Counted from the stretch's first letter, positions 44,582 through 56,215 are shown. The stretch: 64,000 nucleotides of DNA from Mercurialis annua (GCF_937616625.2 NC_065574.1:3100001-3164000); one strand, 5' to 3'. The notes: a model not told the origin generated them from the letters alone. Made by a program: numbers and translations.

Positions 44582-46392
44582 ATGGAGAAGAGAGTTAAAG
44601 CTGAAGATTATGCATCTCAACTACCACAACATTTGTTGCATCACATCTTGTCTTTCCTTAGTATTAAGCAAATTATTCAGACAAGTGTTTTATCAAAAAC
44701 TTGGTATCAAGCATGGAACACTCTCCATATTTTGGAATTCGATTTCGATGACATCTTTAAGCAAAACAGAGCTAAATACATGGCGATTGAATCAACTACC
44801 AACATGAACATACAACAACTGTATAGTTTTGTTGATCAAATTTGGCTGACCAGGCGCCGGCAAATGATTAGTTTAAAGAAATTTACAGTTATTATGCCTT
44901 GGTCTTACCAAACACCATCCATGTCGGCAATCGATCAATGGATTGGCTATGCTCTTGAGAGTCATGTCAAAGAACTGAAAGTTAAACCTGGTGATTTCTT
45001 GAACAATGAACCAGTGAAGTATATGGTGCCACTATCCGTCTTTGATTCAAAATGGATGCAGGTTCTGTGCCTGTATCGCTCCAAGCTGAAGTTGCCGTTT
45101 TCTGGTAATGTAAAGCTACCTTGCTTGAAGAAAATCACTTTTGAATTTGTCGATTTGGATGATAACTTTATCAGAGAACTCCTTGCTGGTAGTCCAATGC
45201 TTGAAGATATATATATCAGTGCTGTTTCCGGCATCAAGGAATTACATGTATCTAATCTTGTGAAACTTGGAAAAATTTTCCTAAGGTTTCCTGATCTTGA
45301 AAAACTGACGATCGATGGACCAAATCTCGAGTCAATTACATTACATTTACGAATAGAAAAACATAAGTGGTGTAATAGCGTAAATCTTGGTGTTTCCTGC
45401 AAATATTTATCAATCTCGTCTCCAATTTCGGACAAATGGTTGAATGAGCAGCTGAAGAGGTTACCTCATCTTGAGAACTTGGAATTATATTTCTGCCCTA
45501 AACTGGAGAGGATTGAGATCTCGAATCCTCTTGTTAGCAAGTTGTTCATAAATCGTTGTGACAAGCTGAGTATTGTTCAGATTGATGCGCCTTGTTTACG
45601 CTACTTTACATACATCGGTGACATTGTTTCAGTATTGTCTTCTTTAAATCGCATCACTCTGTCAGAGGTTTCGTTGCATATTAATTCGAAAAACATGGAC
45701 ATCACTTGGTATGTCAGACTGATTGAACTATTGGCTAATCTCAATACTTCTTTCAATGTATTGAAATATGTATTCCGAAGCTGGACAGGAAAGGTACGCA
45801 TGTCAAATGTTACATATACACATATATTTATATATCGTTGTTTCGTATTGGTATTTAATTGGTATATCTATATGTATGTCGCACTGAAAGGAATATACTA
45901 AAATGTTGACGGTCTTTTCTGACTGATTTTTGCGACGACTTTATCTTTGATGGATATTCCTAATAGGATATCCGTTGGTAAAGTAGATTAATTTTTTCAA
46001 CGGCTTCTGTTGCCAAACTTGTCGAAATTACTAAGTGATGCTTGTCCATCGATAACATTAATAAATAGTTTCTTTTTTGCTAGTAGTGAACTGGAAACTA
46101 CAAAACATCACTATTTACAAACATAGAATTCAGTCTTATATAACAGTTATTAAAATTCAATAAATTTCCGCGTAACCAAAGCTCTTAACTCTAAACTTAC
46201 CGGTTTAATTTGTACTTGCAGTGGATTGTTATTCCAGAAGAAGCGAGAAAAATGGTGGCTCCTCCATTAAGTTATGTTAAAGAATTGAATCTTAAACTTT
46301 CCGGAGGAGAAGCTGTTCCGATGGCTCAACTTGAGGATGCTATGTCATGGATTGCTCCTCATGCCCAGAGTCTTATTTATACCTATCAATAG
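44582..46392 (+). CDS. F-box/LRR protein, family A copy 3 (A3)
   Basis: Exon 1 is 44582-45793 and exon 2 is 46222-46392, giving 460 residues in one frame. The F-box is at about 12-50 (SQLPQHLLHHILSFLSIKQI, SVLSKTWYQAWNTL). The LRR region contains WMQVLCLYRSKLKLPFSGN, LLAGSPMLEDIYISAVSGIK, FPDLEKLTIDGPNLESITL and RLPHLENLELYFCPKLERI. Exon 2 encodes WIVIPEEARKMVAPPLSYV and LEDAMSWIAPHAQSL. The leader has an intron (44092-44551) like that of A1. Exon 1 is closest to A1 in its last third, where long stretches are nearly identical, which suggests recent duplication or gene conversion. No break was found. Expected role: SCF substrate receptor with unknown target. Confidence 0.85.
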
Positions 46393-47204
46393 GTATTAAG
46401 TTGATTGGAAGCTCGGTCCTATACGTATTAAGTTAAGTGTTGACAATGACAAAAATTAATTTTTGCTCTAATTTTTAATTTTTCAAGATATTATTACACT
46501 ATTCTCATAGAAATTTCTTATGTAGTCATGATCATGGTTTGATATGCATTTAATTTTAACCCAAATATAAATGATTTATTGTCTAACAATAACATGATAA
46601 GCATACTTGATTGAAATGTAGAAAGAATAATACAAAACCATTAGCTAGTTCATAATCAGTTCATTAGTATAAATGGTTTCAAACAAAAAGTTCAGTATTT
46701 CTGCTGAACTTTTTATTGCGAGTACTGCAGCAAATTTTTGTAATAAGCCAAGAAAGTAATTAAAATTATCATGCAAGAGGAGACAATTCAATGTCCAAAT
46801 TCACAGTCATAAACTCCGCTGAGTTGTGTGATTGAATACTTTGTCCTTGTCTGTTTCGAGCCATCTCGGTCTTTAAACAGTATTTGTTCAATTCTATTAC
46901 CACTTGATTCATCGTTGGTCTTTTTGTGGAAGTTGTCGATTAGTTTACAGTAAAAGTAACTAGGATTCCTTGTTTTGTAATTAGTTTGCTGTTTTAATTT
47001 ATTTGGCAATTTAAATAACAAAACTAAAGATTTAAAACCAAAACAGAACCAATTAACCTCAGTTTTAACTTTTAACCTAACCAAACCAAGCAAAAACAGT
47101 ATCAGATTTGGAAATATCTCAACTCCTGAAAATCCAGCTTCAGTTTGGAGTACAAAATTTGGTAAAGTTTTGGAGTCCTTTAAGTATCGGAAAACCCTTC
47201 ACCT
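46393..47204. other. A3 3' flank and B2 upstream region
   Basis: To about 46870 the sequence is A-family 3' flank. From about 46960 it is B-family upstream sequence (CTAGGATTCCTTGTTTTGTA, then CAATTTAAATAAC). Minus-strand frame 46788-47093 has no recognisable domain. Confidence 0.45.
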
Positions 47205-47212
47205 TATAAATA
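47205..47212 (+). promoter_or_regulatory. TATA box of B2
   Basis: TATAAATA lies 38 bases (gap) before the B2 start codon, in the conserved block CGGAAAACCCTTCACCTTAT shared with B3. With a usual TATA-to-start distance of about 30 bases, the leader would be only about 10 nt. Confidence 0.55.
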
Positions 47213-47249
47213 TGTCTCCATCCGCGTCTCTAATTTGCAACACTAGAAT

Positions 47250-48166
47250 ATGGATTATCTCATAAGCAAATTCCTCGACGAAATCCTCGAGAACATAATC
47301 TCGCATTTGTCGATAAAAGACGCAGCAGCAACGAGCATCCTCTCGCACAGGTGGAGACACTTATGGAAATACATTGATTATCCTATTCTCGACATCGACC
47401 TTTCAGCTTTAATCTCCATCTCCACATACGAAAATCTATCTTCACAACCTGTAAGAAGCGAAATACTGAGTTTACTGTCGACCATCTTGGATCAACATCA
47501 AGGCTCAACCATACCCGAACTCAGAATTCGTTTTCCTTATTGCTATTCCAGCTTCAGGGGTGAAGTCGATGCACGCCCGTTAGTTTGTTGGATTAAGGCA
47601 GCCGTTAACAAGAAAGTTAAAAATCTTTTTCTACAGTTCAACACATTGGGTGGTAATACTATTACCAATGCTCGGGTATTCCGAACACTTCCTTCCAGTT
47701 TTAGTTCTCTCGTATCTCTTCGCCTTGTAGCTTTACATTCTTTATATTCTCAAACATTGATCAACTATTTTTTATTGAATTCTCCGCTTTTAGAGGTGTT
47801 ATTCATTCAAAGGTGCTCCGGCTTGACAAACTTGAAAATCTACTGTCTGAACCTAAAACATCTTACTTTGAGTGATATCTCTATTGAACGTCTTGAAATA
47901 TCCGCACCAAATCTCGAATCTTTCAAGTTTCAACACGAGTCTGAGCCGACTCTTCTGTTTAAAAATGTTTCGTCTCTCAAGCATATGTCTTTGGAGGGAT
48001 TCGACTCTTACAGGCTTGTAGTAAGTAGTAATCGAAACCCTATTTTTGCTAACTCAACTCGACTCGCTTGCATTGACAAAACTACGCCAGGCGGATATAG
48101 CTTCTAGTCCTATCATAAACTTTCCTGTTCTGAAAAATCTCAAGCAATTGGACCTCTCAGTAAATA
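47250..48166 (+). pseudogene. F-box/FBD family B copy 2 (B2), frameshifted and 3'-truncated
   Basis: The frame matches B3 closely from MDYLISKFLDEILENIISHL to GFDSYRLVVSSNRNPIF (about residue 266). Then five bases are missing relative to B3 (TATTTTTGCTAACTC against TATTTTCCGTTTGTTAACTC), and the reading frame ends at 48107. B-like DNA continues to about 48166 (CAATTGGACCTCTCAGTAAA) and stops where unrelated sequence begins. The FBD-coding 3' end is lost. The F-box also has a changed context (SKFLDE for SELPDE, removing the conserved LP). Non-functional as a full receptor. Confidence 0.85.
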
Positions 48167-48380
48167 GCTCAAAGGTCTACTGGAACATGAAATTAGTTCA
48201 AAGGTAGGAATAAAATGGTAAAATTTAGGGTAATAGAACAAATAAATAGTTAAGAGGTCCAATGAACAAAAAATTAGTTTAGGGGTCGCATGAAAAAAAT
48301 GGTAAAATTTAAGGGTTAAATAATATATAAAGCCATACTAATTTCAATATCAACTTATTTAACATGAGTCATTTTTATTT
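48167..48380. other. Unclassified insert plus neprosin-intron-like piece
   Basis: Positions 48167-48330 hold a low-complexity segment with a repeated GTAAAATTTAGGG / GTAAAATTTAAGGG word. Positions 48339-48380 (ATACTAATTTCAATATCAAC, TTATTTAACATGAGTCATTT) match intron 3 of the neprosin gene at 34640-34685. The match resumes at 52041. Confidence 0.5.
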
Positions 48381-48845
48381 GGCCTAATTCCTTAAAACAC
48401 CCCCACCTTGCATTTTTTTTTCGTTTATACCCTGACCTTATAAAAACACTATTTGTACCCAATTTTGAGTTTTTATGTTTCATTTCTACCCAAAAGCATT
48501 AAATTGTACTTTTTTCATTTGAAAAAAAGTTTAAAACAATCCTTCATTTTTAACTTATATACTATTTAGATATTAATGTTATTAATAATACAAAAATACC
48601 ATCTTCTTCAAAAAATTAAAAATTATATTTTTTTAAAAAAAAATTAAAAAAATATTTCCGATTTTTTTTTACTTTTTTTTTTAATTTTTTAAAAAAATAT
48701 TTCCGACAAATAAATTAAAAATAATAATAAATTTTTTAATTTTTTTTATTTTATAAAAAAATTAATTAATTATTCGGATGTATTTGATTATTTTTTAAGT
48801 TTAAGGATTTATTTGTATATTTTAAAATAGACAAAAGTATGTTTT

Positions 48846-51800
48846 TGTCACGACCCAAATTATTAAGCCGTGACCGGCGCTAGGGAACGGGAGTGGTAGC
48901 TCCGGAACCCGTAGCAAGCCTAAAATCAATATAAATTTTTCGCGATTAAAACGTTTTATTATATATAATACATTATCAGAAATCTTCTTTAAATAATATA
49001 ATTCAATTATAAAAATATCGTATTCTTTTTCTGAAAACATTAGCGAAACAATTCCTAGAAACCAGGGTCTTACCGAGCGATATCTCATATCCAGCACCGC
49101 CCTGTTTCTGATCACAAACATCACCAATTCCATTCACGGTAATTGGTATCAAATTCAAACGGATAAACGCCATCTTTCTAAACAATTCATTTATAAAATT
49201 ATATCAGAGTTTACTTTTCAAATACCGTTTGAAATTGAATCGTAAACCTTATACTGACACCTACTGACTACTGCAGCTCTATACAAACTCGTACTTTGTG
49301 TAAGCCAAAAGGCTGCCGACACAAAGGAGATGGTCTGTCTGATCCGACTCCGGTCACCTGAAAGGAAAAACTGTGAGGGGGTCAGTATTTTGGGAAATAC
49401 TGAGTGAGCTTGCAAGTTACTAACGGTATTAATATAAAAATATAACATCGCATCTTAAGAAGACAATAATATAAAACATATAAACAAGTATTTGATCCGT
49501 ACGAAACTAATATCCTAGCATGCGACACATCTCTCGAATAATCATATATCATTCAACCCAATCGTAAATATCAATTGCGAGTCCAACTCGCTGGTGGCCC
49601 AGCCACTAGATACGGGGACTTCCAGGCTACACCGTAGCCGAGTTCACTCTCGTATCGAAATCATATACCCAATCGTAAATTTCATATTCATCAACAGCAC
49701 CCAGCTGTTTCAAGTCATTTCTCAATGCAAACATACTAGACTGACTCAATACTGGTGATCACACAGCCTATTGACACCCAATAGGTAGCTAGTTTCTTCG
49801 GATCGCATACTAGTTCTCGCATATAGAAATTAAGTAAACATATAACATTTCAATCAATTATATGTAATGCGATGCGTATAAACAGTATATATATCTATAT
49901 AAAATAACTTTAATATATAATACACGAAAGTAAAGTGCAACTCACAGTGACCGCTATCCAAAACCGCATAATTATAATCCCGTAAACGTAAGCTCCATAC
50001 GTCGTTTGATTTATTAGCTACTCCAGCTCGTCGGTCTGGTAGCTCGTCGATATGTCAGTTACCTATTCGAATCACACATACGTTTAATTTATAAACGTAA
50101 ACTAATGATCAAACCCTAGTTGTAAACTTTGCCTGATATGATCTTATTCTTGATTCGATTTTTAACTTCGATAATCTCTTAATAAACCCCTTCTACTTAG
50201 TCGAGGTAATTGTCGTATTCATTATCGATTTCCAAACATAGGTTACATATGCTTCAAAACCTAAACATGTTTGATTTGCTTATCGTCCGTCATTTTTTTC
50301 GCGTTTTTGGAGTCCGGAATCACTTGGCGGGTCAGGGCACGTCGTGCCGGACTTCGGCACGTCGTGCCCATCAAGAAAAGGGAGGAGCACGACGTGCTCC
50401 CTCTTGGCACGACGTGCCTACCTTCAAATGAAGGGAGCACGTCGTGCCACCCTCCAGCACGTCGTGCTCAAGCCATTTTTGGCTTGGCACGTCGTGCTGC
50501 CTTGGGGAACGGGTTCAGCCTCGTTTATCATAATTATGACTCCGTAGCTCGACGTTACAACATCCACAACCATTTCTTCAAGCTTACATATCATTTTAGC
50601 ATAAAACCCAACTCAAAATTCATCAAAAACGACTACGAAAACATGATTACAACTCATTCAAAACGAACAGCCCTTTACCCTTCAATTTAAGAGACCTATA
50701 ACCGATTCTTACCATGAATTGATTCCATGAAAATATATAAAACCCTTTCCTCTTTCCAACGCAACAAGAATCGCTCAATTCCGAGTCCGAACGATGGAGT
50801 TATGTCGATTTTAAGTTTGATCGCGTCGCGGGACTATGTCGCACGTCGTGAGACATTGTCGCACGTCGTGCGACACCCATAAACAGCCCCAAATGTTGTC
50901 TCGACATGCTTCCGACACCCCTAACTCATTCCGACATGTTTCTACATCAATAATACACAAAATTCAACTCAATAACCATCAAAAACGTCAAAAACGACGT
51001 GGTTACGATTAGTTCGATTCGAACTCGACGTAACAGCCCTATAATTATCAATTTCAGCAACCAAAACATCAATATTACCTTGAAATGAAGCTTAAGGTTG
51101 ATAGAGCTTTCAATTCCTAAGAGATCGTCGCGAAAATCGCTTGAATCGGACGTCGAACGGAGAAACGGCGGCGAAACGATCGTGATCGATGAAAATGGAA
51201 CCTCTGGATACTTCTTTTCCTTTTCCTCTTCTGATTCCTATTTCTCATTACTTATAAATTGGCAAAAATGTCACTTTAATCCCTCCTTTCTTTAGTTTAA
51301 ACCATTTCTCTTTTATACTTTTTAATTTAACCAAACGGTTAAATTATTCTTTTAACTCAATTACATACGTATTATTTATATTAAGATAAATAATACTATC
51401 CCAAAATTATTATATTCCATCAATATCTTTTAATTACTATTTTCGGGCTTTAATTGGCTAATTTGCACTTTAGCCCTTAAACTTTTCAAACTTGCGATTT
51501 AGCCCAAAACACATCCGCATCCAAATTTTAAAAGGTCTCCGATTGACCCGAAACTTTTACCCCAAATACTATAAAACATTTCGCGGAGTTTGGCGAAATA
51601 ATTTTCATTTCGAGATTTATATGGTTAAATTACCACTTTAGTCCCTGAACTTTATTTTGTGACTTTTCTTAACATTTTTCCTTTCTAACTCTAATTCCAA
51701 CTTTAGAATTGAAATATAATATTAAATCTGTCGCAATAATCCTTTTCGAACCCATCCTGCTAAAATTTTATATTTATCTTAATTTCTCGGAAACTCTTCC

Positions 51801-51874
51801 GATATCGCCACTCCGGCGACTCGACACTGGACACGTGGTCCAATTAGACAATTTAAATATTTTGGGGTATTACA
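48846..51874. mobile_element. Solo LTR (3029 bp) with 5-bp TSD, nested in a MITE
   Basis: The element starts TGTCACGACCCAAATTATTA and ends TTTTGGGGTATTACA. The TSD GTTTT is at 48841-48845 and 51875-51879. It shares its beginning, GTAGCTCCGGAACCCGTAGC, the CACAGTGACCGCTATCC block, the GCACGTCGTGC array and the last 700 bp with the LTR at 24798, but has different sequence where that copy carries the 40-bp tandem repeat. There is no internal retrotransposon gene. Open frames in it (50210-50690, 51098-51295, 49218-49448) are not genes. Confidence 0.85.
50336..50500. repeat. Array of GCACGTCGTGC dyads in the second solo LTR
   Basis: About seven copies of GCACGTCGTGC or its reverse complement GCACGACGTGC. 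Related GTCGCACGTCGTGAGAC and GTCGCACGTCGTGCGAC units follow at about 50840-50875. Copies in both orientations occur, as expected for a near-symmetric motif. Confidence 0.85.
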
Positions 51875-52040
51875 GTTTTAAACTCTTTTCCAAATGAAAA
51901 TAGTACAATTTAATGCTTTTGGGTAGGGATGAAATATAAAAATCCAAAATTGGGTACAAATGATGTTTTTACAAGGTCAGGGTATAAACGAAGAAAAATT
52001 GCAAGGTGGGGATTTTTTAAGGAATTAAGCCTTTTTATTT

Positions 52041-52190
52041 TCTATTTGGCTTGATTTTGAATGTAAAAGAAAATCGTTTAGTTTGTAAACAAACCAACTC
52101 GAATAATTTTAGTTGAATTATTTCACATTCTAATAAATTTAATTCGGTTCAGTTTTAAAATAAAATAAATAAATTTAGATCGGTACTTAT
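52041..52190. repeat. Copy of neprosin intron 3 sequence
   Basis: The segment matches 34780-34905: AGAAAATCGTTTAGTTT, AAACAAAC, TTTCACATTCTAATAA and TTCAATTCGGTTC-like words in the same order. Together with 48339-48380 it reconstitutes part of the intron around the MITE insertion. Either it is a relic of a second neprosin copy, or the intron contains a dispersed repeat. Confidence 0.6.
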
Positions 52191-52219
52191 AAGTTATATT
52201 TATATTAAAATAAATTTAA

Positions 52220-52560
52220 AGCCTAATTACTTAAAAACCACTCACATTGAATTTTTTTCATTTACACTCACACGTTGAAAAAAAAAAACCAATTGCACCC
52301 ATTTTTGGATTTTTAGGTTTCGTCTCTACCCACAACAGGGGTGCAATTAACAATTTAATTAATTTAAGGATGAAAATATTAAACACTACTAAATAGAAGG
52401 GTTATATCATATATTTTTCTATTTGGAAAAATACGAACAAGTCTTTCAACTTTAAAAATATTTAAATAAATCTTAATAATTAATTGTTTTTAAAAAGTTT
52501 ATCAAAAAATTAAAAAACACTTCTGAGACCCACCACCATACTTTTCCGATTTACGAACAT
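52220..52560. mobile_element. Truncated GGCCTAAT-family MITE
   Basis: The left end AGCCTAATTACTTAAAAACC and the following CACTCACATTGAATTTTTTTCA match the family at 29034. No matching right end is found before the A4 pseudogene begins, so the element is cut, possibly by the deletion that removed the start of A4. Confidence 0.6.
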
Positions 52561-52581
52561 GTCACATAATTTTTTTAAGTG

Positions 52582-54452
52582 AAGTTGTTCAGACAAGCCG
52601 GCAAATGATTAGTTTAAAGAAATTTACCGTCATTATGCCATGGTGTGCCCAAACACCACCTACCGTGTTGGCAATCGATCAGTGGATTGGCTATGCTCTT
52701 GAAAGTCGCGTCAAGGAACTAAAAGTTGTAGTTTGTCCATACGCCAACGATGAAAATATGACGTATAGCATGCCGATATCTGTCTGTGATTCAAATTGGA
52801 TGCAGGTTCTGTACCTGTATAATTGCAAGCTGAAGCTTCCATTTTCTGGTAACGTAAAGCTATCTTGCTTGAAGCAACTCACTTTGGAAACTGTCTATGT
52901 GGATGACAACTTCATCGGAAATCTCCTTGCCGGTAGTCCTATGCTTGAAGATTTAAGTTTGGTTGAAGTTTTTGGTATCAATATGTAATCTTGTGAAACT
53001 CGGAAATATCAATATCCAATGGCTCCCTGATCTTGAAAACCTGACATTGTATTTATGCCCTAATCTAGAAACGATTGGGGTTTCAAATCCTCTTGTTAGC
53101 GGGTTGTCCATAGGTGGTTGTGAAAAGCTGAGAAGTGTTTGGATTGATGTGCCTTGTTTACGCGACTTCCGGTAACATGGTGATGTTGTTATGATATATT
53201 CTCCGGAAAATTGCTCAACTCTGTCGAAGGTTTCGTTCGATTTTACATCGGAAAAAATGGACATTATTTGGTACATCAGACTGATTCAACTACTGGCCAA
53301 ATTCAATACTTCTTTCAATGTATTGATATATGAGTTCACAAGCCAAACAGGAGAGGTATCCATGTCAAATACTACATATATACATTGCTGTTTTATATTG
53401 GTATGTTATTGGTATTATCGATATGTTTCATTGCCTATGTTCCACGGAAAGGAATATACTGAGATGTTGACAGTCTTTTTCTTCGATGGATAATCCCGAT
53501 AGGATATCCATCGGTAAAGTAGATCAAGTTTTTCAACTGATTACGTTGCCAAATTTGTCGAAACTACTAATGGATGCTTGTCCGTCGGTAAAATCCATTG
53601 GAAGATAGTTGTTTTCTAGCAGTGAACTGGAAATGGCAAAATGTCGTTTTTTACAAATGTAAAATTTAGAGTTTTAAAACATTTATTAAAATGGAAATAA
53701 ACACTAAAATGTAAAATTCGATAAATGTTCGTTGCAAACTTTAAACTTATCTGTTTGATTTGTACTTGCAGTGGGTTATTATTCCAGAAAAAGTGAGACG
53801 AGTGATGACTACGGGTGTGCAAAACCGAACCGAAACCGAAAACCGAACCGAAACCGAACAGAAAATTGCCGGTTCGGTTTTAGAATTAAGATTTTTTGAT
53901 ACATCTCGGTTTGGTTCGGTTTTGAGTTTTCAAAAACCGAAAAACCGAAAAAACCGATATTTTAAAATTTATTAATTTTTTATAGAAATATTACTATTAT
54001 TTTTAAAAAATAATACTATTTTCTTTAATATTTAAGTGTTATTGTGTGTAAAACATCACAATTGATTTACATTTGAATTTTAAATTTAATTTTTTTAATT
54101 TTTTTATTTTAATTTTAATTTTTTATGGGTAAAATTTATAGAAAAAAGAATTATTTCTCTATTTCGTTAAAACCGAAAACCGAACCAAACCGAACCGATT
54201 TTTTTGTTCAAAGTTCCGACCGGTTTTAAAATTCTTAAAAAACCGATCAGTTTTGATAATTCCACTTCCGAACCGAACCAAAAAACCGAATGCACACCCC
54301 TAGTGATGACTCCTCCATTAAGTAATGTTAAAGAATTGAATCTTAAAATTTGGTCTGTGAATGAAGCTGTTCCATTGGCTCAACTTGAGGATGCTATGTC
54401 ATGGATTGCTCCTCATCCCCAGAGTCTATCCATAGAGTTATTAGCTAAGTGA
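52582..54452 (+). pseudogene. Broken family A copy (A4)
   Basis: The N-terminus is gone: GTTGTTCAGACAAG (codons about 33-38 of the F-box) is fused directly to CCGGCAAATGATTAGTTT (codon about 88). Frames 52605-52988, 52963-53175 and 53191-53493 give LRR sequence with frameshifts at about 52985 and a stop at about 53175. The A1'-type internal deletion is present at about 53035 (CTCCCTGATCTTGAAAACC joined to TGACATTGTATTTATGCC). Exon 2 (from 53772) is split by a MITE at 53811-54301, after which SNVKELNLKIW and LEDAMSWIAPHPQSLSI resume. Confidence 0.9.
53811..54301. mobile_element. hAT-like MITE (about 490 bp) in A4 exon 2
   Basis: AGTGATGACT lies on both sides (53801-53810 and 54302-54311); the true TSD may be the inner 8 bases. 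The left end is ACGGGTGTGCAAAACCGAAC and the right end, reversed, is AGGGGTGTGCATTCGGTTTT. Both ends are dense in AACCGAACCG words in opposite orientation, and the centre is AT-rich. Closest in style to 4159-5129. Confidence 0.8.
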
Positions 54453-55553
54453 AGCTCATGTAAGGTATATGATCATTATAACACAATTTGAAGATATTAT
54501 CATACTATTTCTCATAGGTTCCCGAATGGTATATGATCTCTCAAGTTGAAGTTCAGGTTCCGGAATTATGAAATATGATCAATTAGGTTAATTGTTTATC
54601 TCTGTCTTTCTTGTTCCTATAAAATTGCAATATTTTTTAGCTCAATTCTACGTTGCACGGAAACGGAAACACTGAAATGAAAACTGTTGAAATAGAATCC
54701 AGTGAAATGATAATTTTTTTACTAGGCTATAAATTTAAAGTTTCGGGGTTTCAGATATGGAAACGAATCTCCGAAATATAAGGCATGATAAGTTTTTGAG
54801 GAAATTACATACAACACGTAATTTTGGAAAATAATTCCAAAATTACGAGTTGTGATGGTTTGCAATAACACGTGTTTGATTTATCATTTTTACATAGAAT
54901 ACATAGTTTTCTTTTCTAATTTCCCTTACTACTTTTTCACCCGAACATTAATTTCTCTTTAAAGTTAAATCTGATTTTCTTTCTTCAAATTCTCCTCAAA
55001 TATCTTTCAACTTCATCAAAAGACTCAATCCATGTGATTTATTTTAAGATCTGACTAATTAAGAAAAGAATGAATGCAAGTGCTAGATTTATTCTTCTTG
55101 TATTTGCTGTGTGTAACCATAGGCGAAGTCGGGTTTGAAATCTCTGCATCCATTTTCTAGTTCTTAGCCCATGAGGCTTTACCATCACATATAGTGCTAG
55201 ATTTCTTTAGCGGGTGATGGTGGTGGTGGTGGTTGGACTCTGCCGATTATGCAGTAGTACTAATTTGCTTAGGAACATAAACTTATAGTTTTATTTTTGA
55301 TTTTGTTGAACCCGCAGAGTTAGTTTCTTGATCTGTTCTGCAAAAGTGTGTTGGGTTTTTGATATTCTGAGGGATGATTGAAGTCAAGATCCAGAACTGA
55401 TTATGATGTATTTTGTTGGTTTTTAGTGGCTACAATCCCTGGTTTGCATGCATTTGTTTCTCAAAAATATCAATTTTTCATGTTGTTAAAGTACTAATTT
55501 TAGCAAAACTAATTAGGAGAACCTTATGGGCTAAGAACATTTGTATTTCTTAC
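54453..55553. other. A4 3' flank and intergenic DNA
   Basis: Positions 54480-54800 are homologous to 33060-33370 (AAGATATTATCATACTATTT, TTGAAGTTCAGGTTCCGGAA), so the duplicated block extends past the gene. The remainder to 55553 has no recognised feature. A GGT microsatellite lies near 55220. Confidence 0.55.
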
Positions 55554-55672
55554 ATTAACTGAATGAATTTTGCATTTCTTCCAGAAATGGATAGAGTAAA
55601 TTTAGAAAAAATTTGTCGGAATATTACTAATTAATTACCTTATGTACAGTAATTTCGAAAAATTATAATTTA
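55554..55672 (-). pseudogene. Neprosin gene remnant (intron 6 / exon 6 edge)
   Basis: The segment matches 33795-33910: GAATATTACTAATTAATTAC against the same run with a small gap, then CTTATGTACAGTAATTTCGA, which spans the exon 6 donor. The rest of a neprosin gene is missing, so this is the trace of a deleted second copy lying between A4 and B3, mirroring A1'-neprosin-B1. Confidence 0.75.
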
Positions 55673-55936
55673 TAATACTAAATACTAATTGAGTTAGAAG
55701 GGGTAAGTTTTAAATATCTAAATTCAATAGGATGTTTATTTGTTTCCATGTTGGTTACAATCAAATATTTGAAATTATTTCATTTAAGGATACATATTAA
55801 AATTTTGAAATGGTAAGTTAAAAAATTGAATAACATACCTAAATGAAATTGTAAGTCACATTATTACATCAACTAATAGAGAGAATTCCTAAAACAGGAG
55901 CAAGAGCAGTCAGTTTAAACAAAAATTTAAATCCCA

Positions 55937-56033
55937 ATGAATTTCTATCGGAGGAGGATCTGAATTTGGACCCGCTTCTACTGCTGGGTGAACGCAACCC
56001 AAACCCGATTACCAGGTGATAAAAATTTAACTT
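55937..56033 (+). repeat. A-family leader fragment upstream of B3
   Basis: GGAGGAGGATCTGAATTTGG, then ACCCGCTTCTAC, GGGTGAAC and CCCGATTACCAGG match the A1 leader exon and intron start at 29598-29655. Intron-like AAAAATTTAACTT follows, then B-family promoter sequence. It marks a fusion between an A-gene leader and a B-gene promoter. Confidence 0.75.
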
Positions 56034-56207
56034 TTGGAACCAACCTCAGTTTTAACCAAACCAACCTCACTTTTAATCAAACCAACCCAAGCAAAAACAG
56101 TAACAGATTCGGAAATATCTCAAACTCCTGAAAATCCAGTTTCAGTTCGGAAAACAAAATTTGGTAAAGTTTTGGAGTCCTTTTCAGTATCGGAAAACCC
56201 TTCACCT

Positions 56208-56215
56208 TATAAATA
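56208..56215 (+). promoter_or_regulatory. TATA box of B3
   Basis: TATAAATA lies 37 bases (gap) before the B3 start codon, within CTTCACCTTATAAATAAGTC. The position is conserved in B2 and degraded in B1. It implies a very short leader. Confidence 0.6.

Larger units (their letters stand above)
48381..52031. mobile_element. Mutator-like MITE (GGCCTAAT family) interrupted by a solo LTR
   Basis: TSD TTTTTATTT lies at 48372-48380 and 52032-52040. The left end is GGCCTAATTCCTTAAAACAC and the right end, reversed, is GGCTTAATTCCTTAAAAAAT. Without the nested LTR (48846-51874 plus one 5-bp duplication) the element is about 617 bp. Same family as 11089-11588 and 29034-29409. Confidence 0.85.

Noticed and set aside
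50210..50690. Overlapping frames rich in ARRA / TSCR residues
   Set aside because: Same cause: the dyad array in the second solo LTR, with competing frames.
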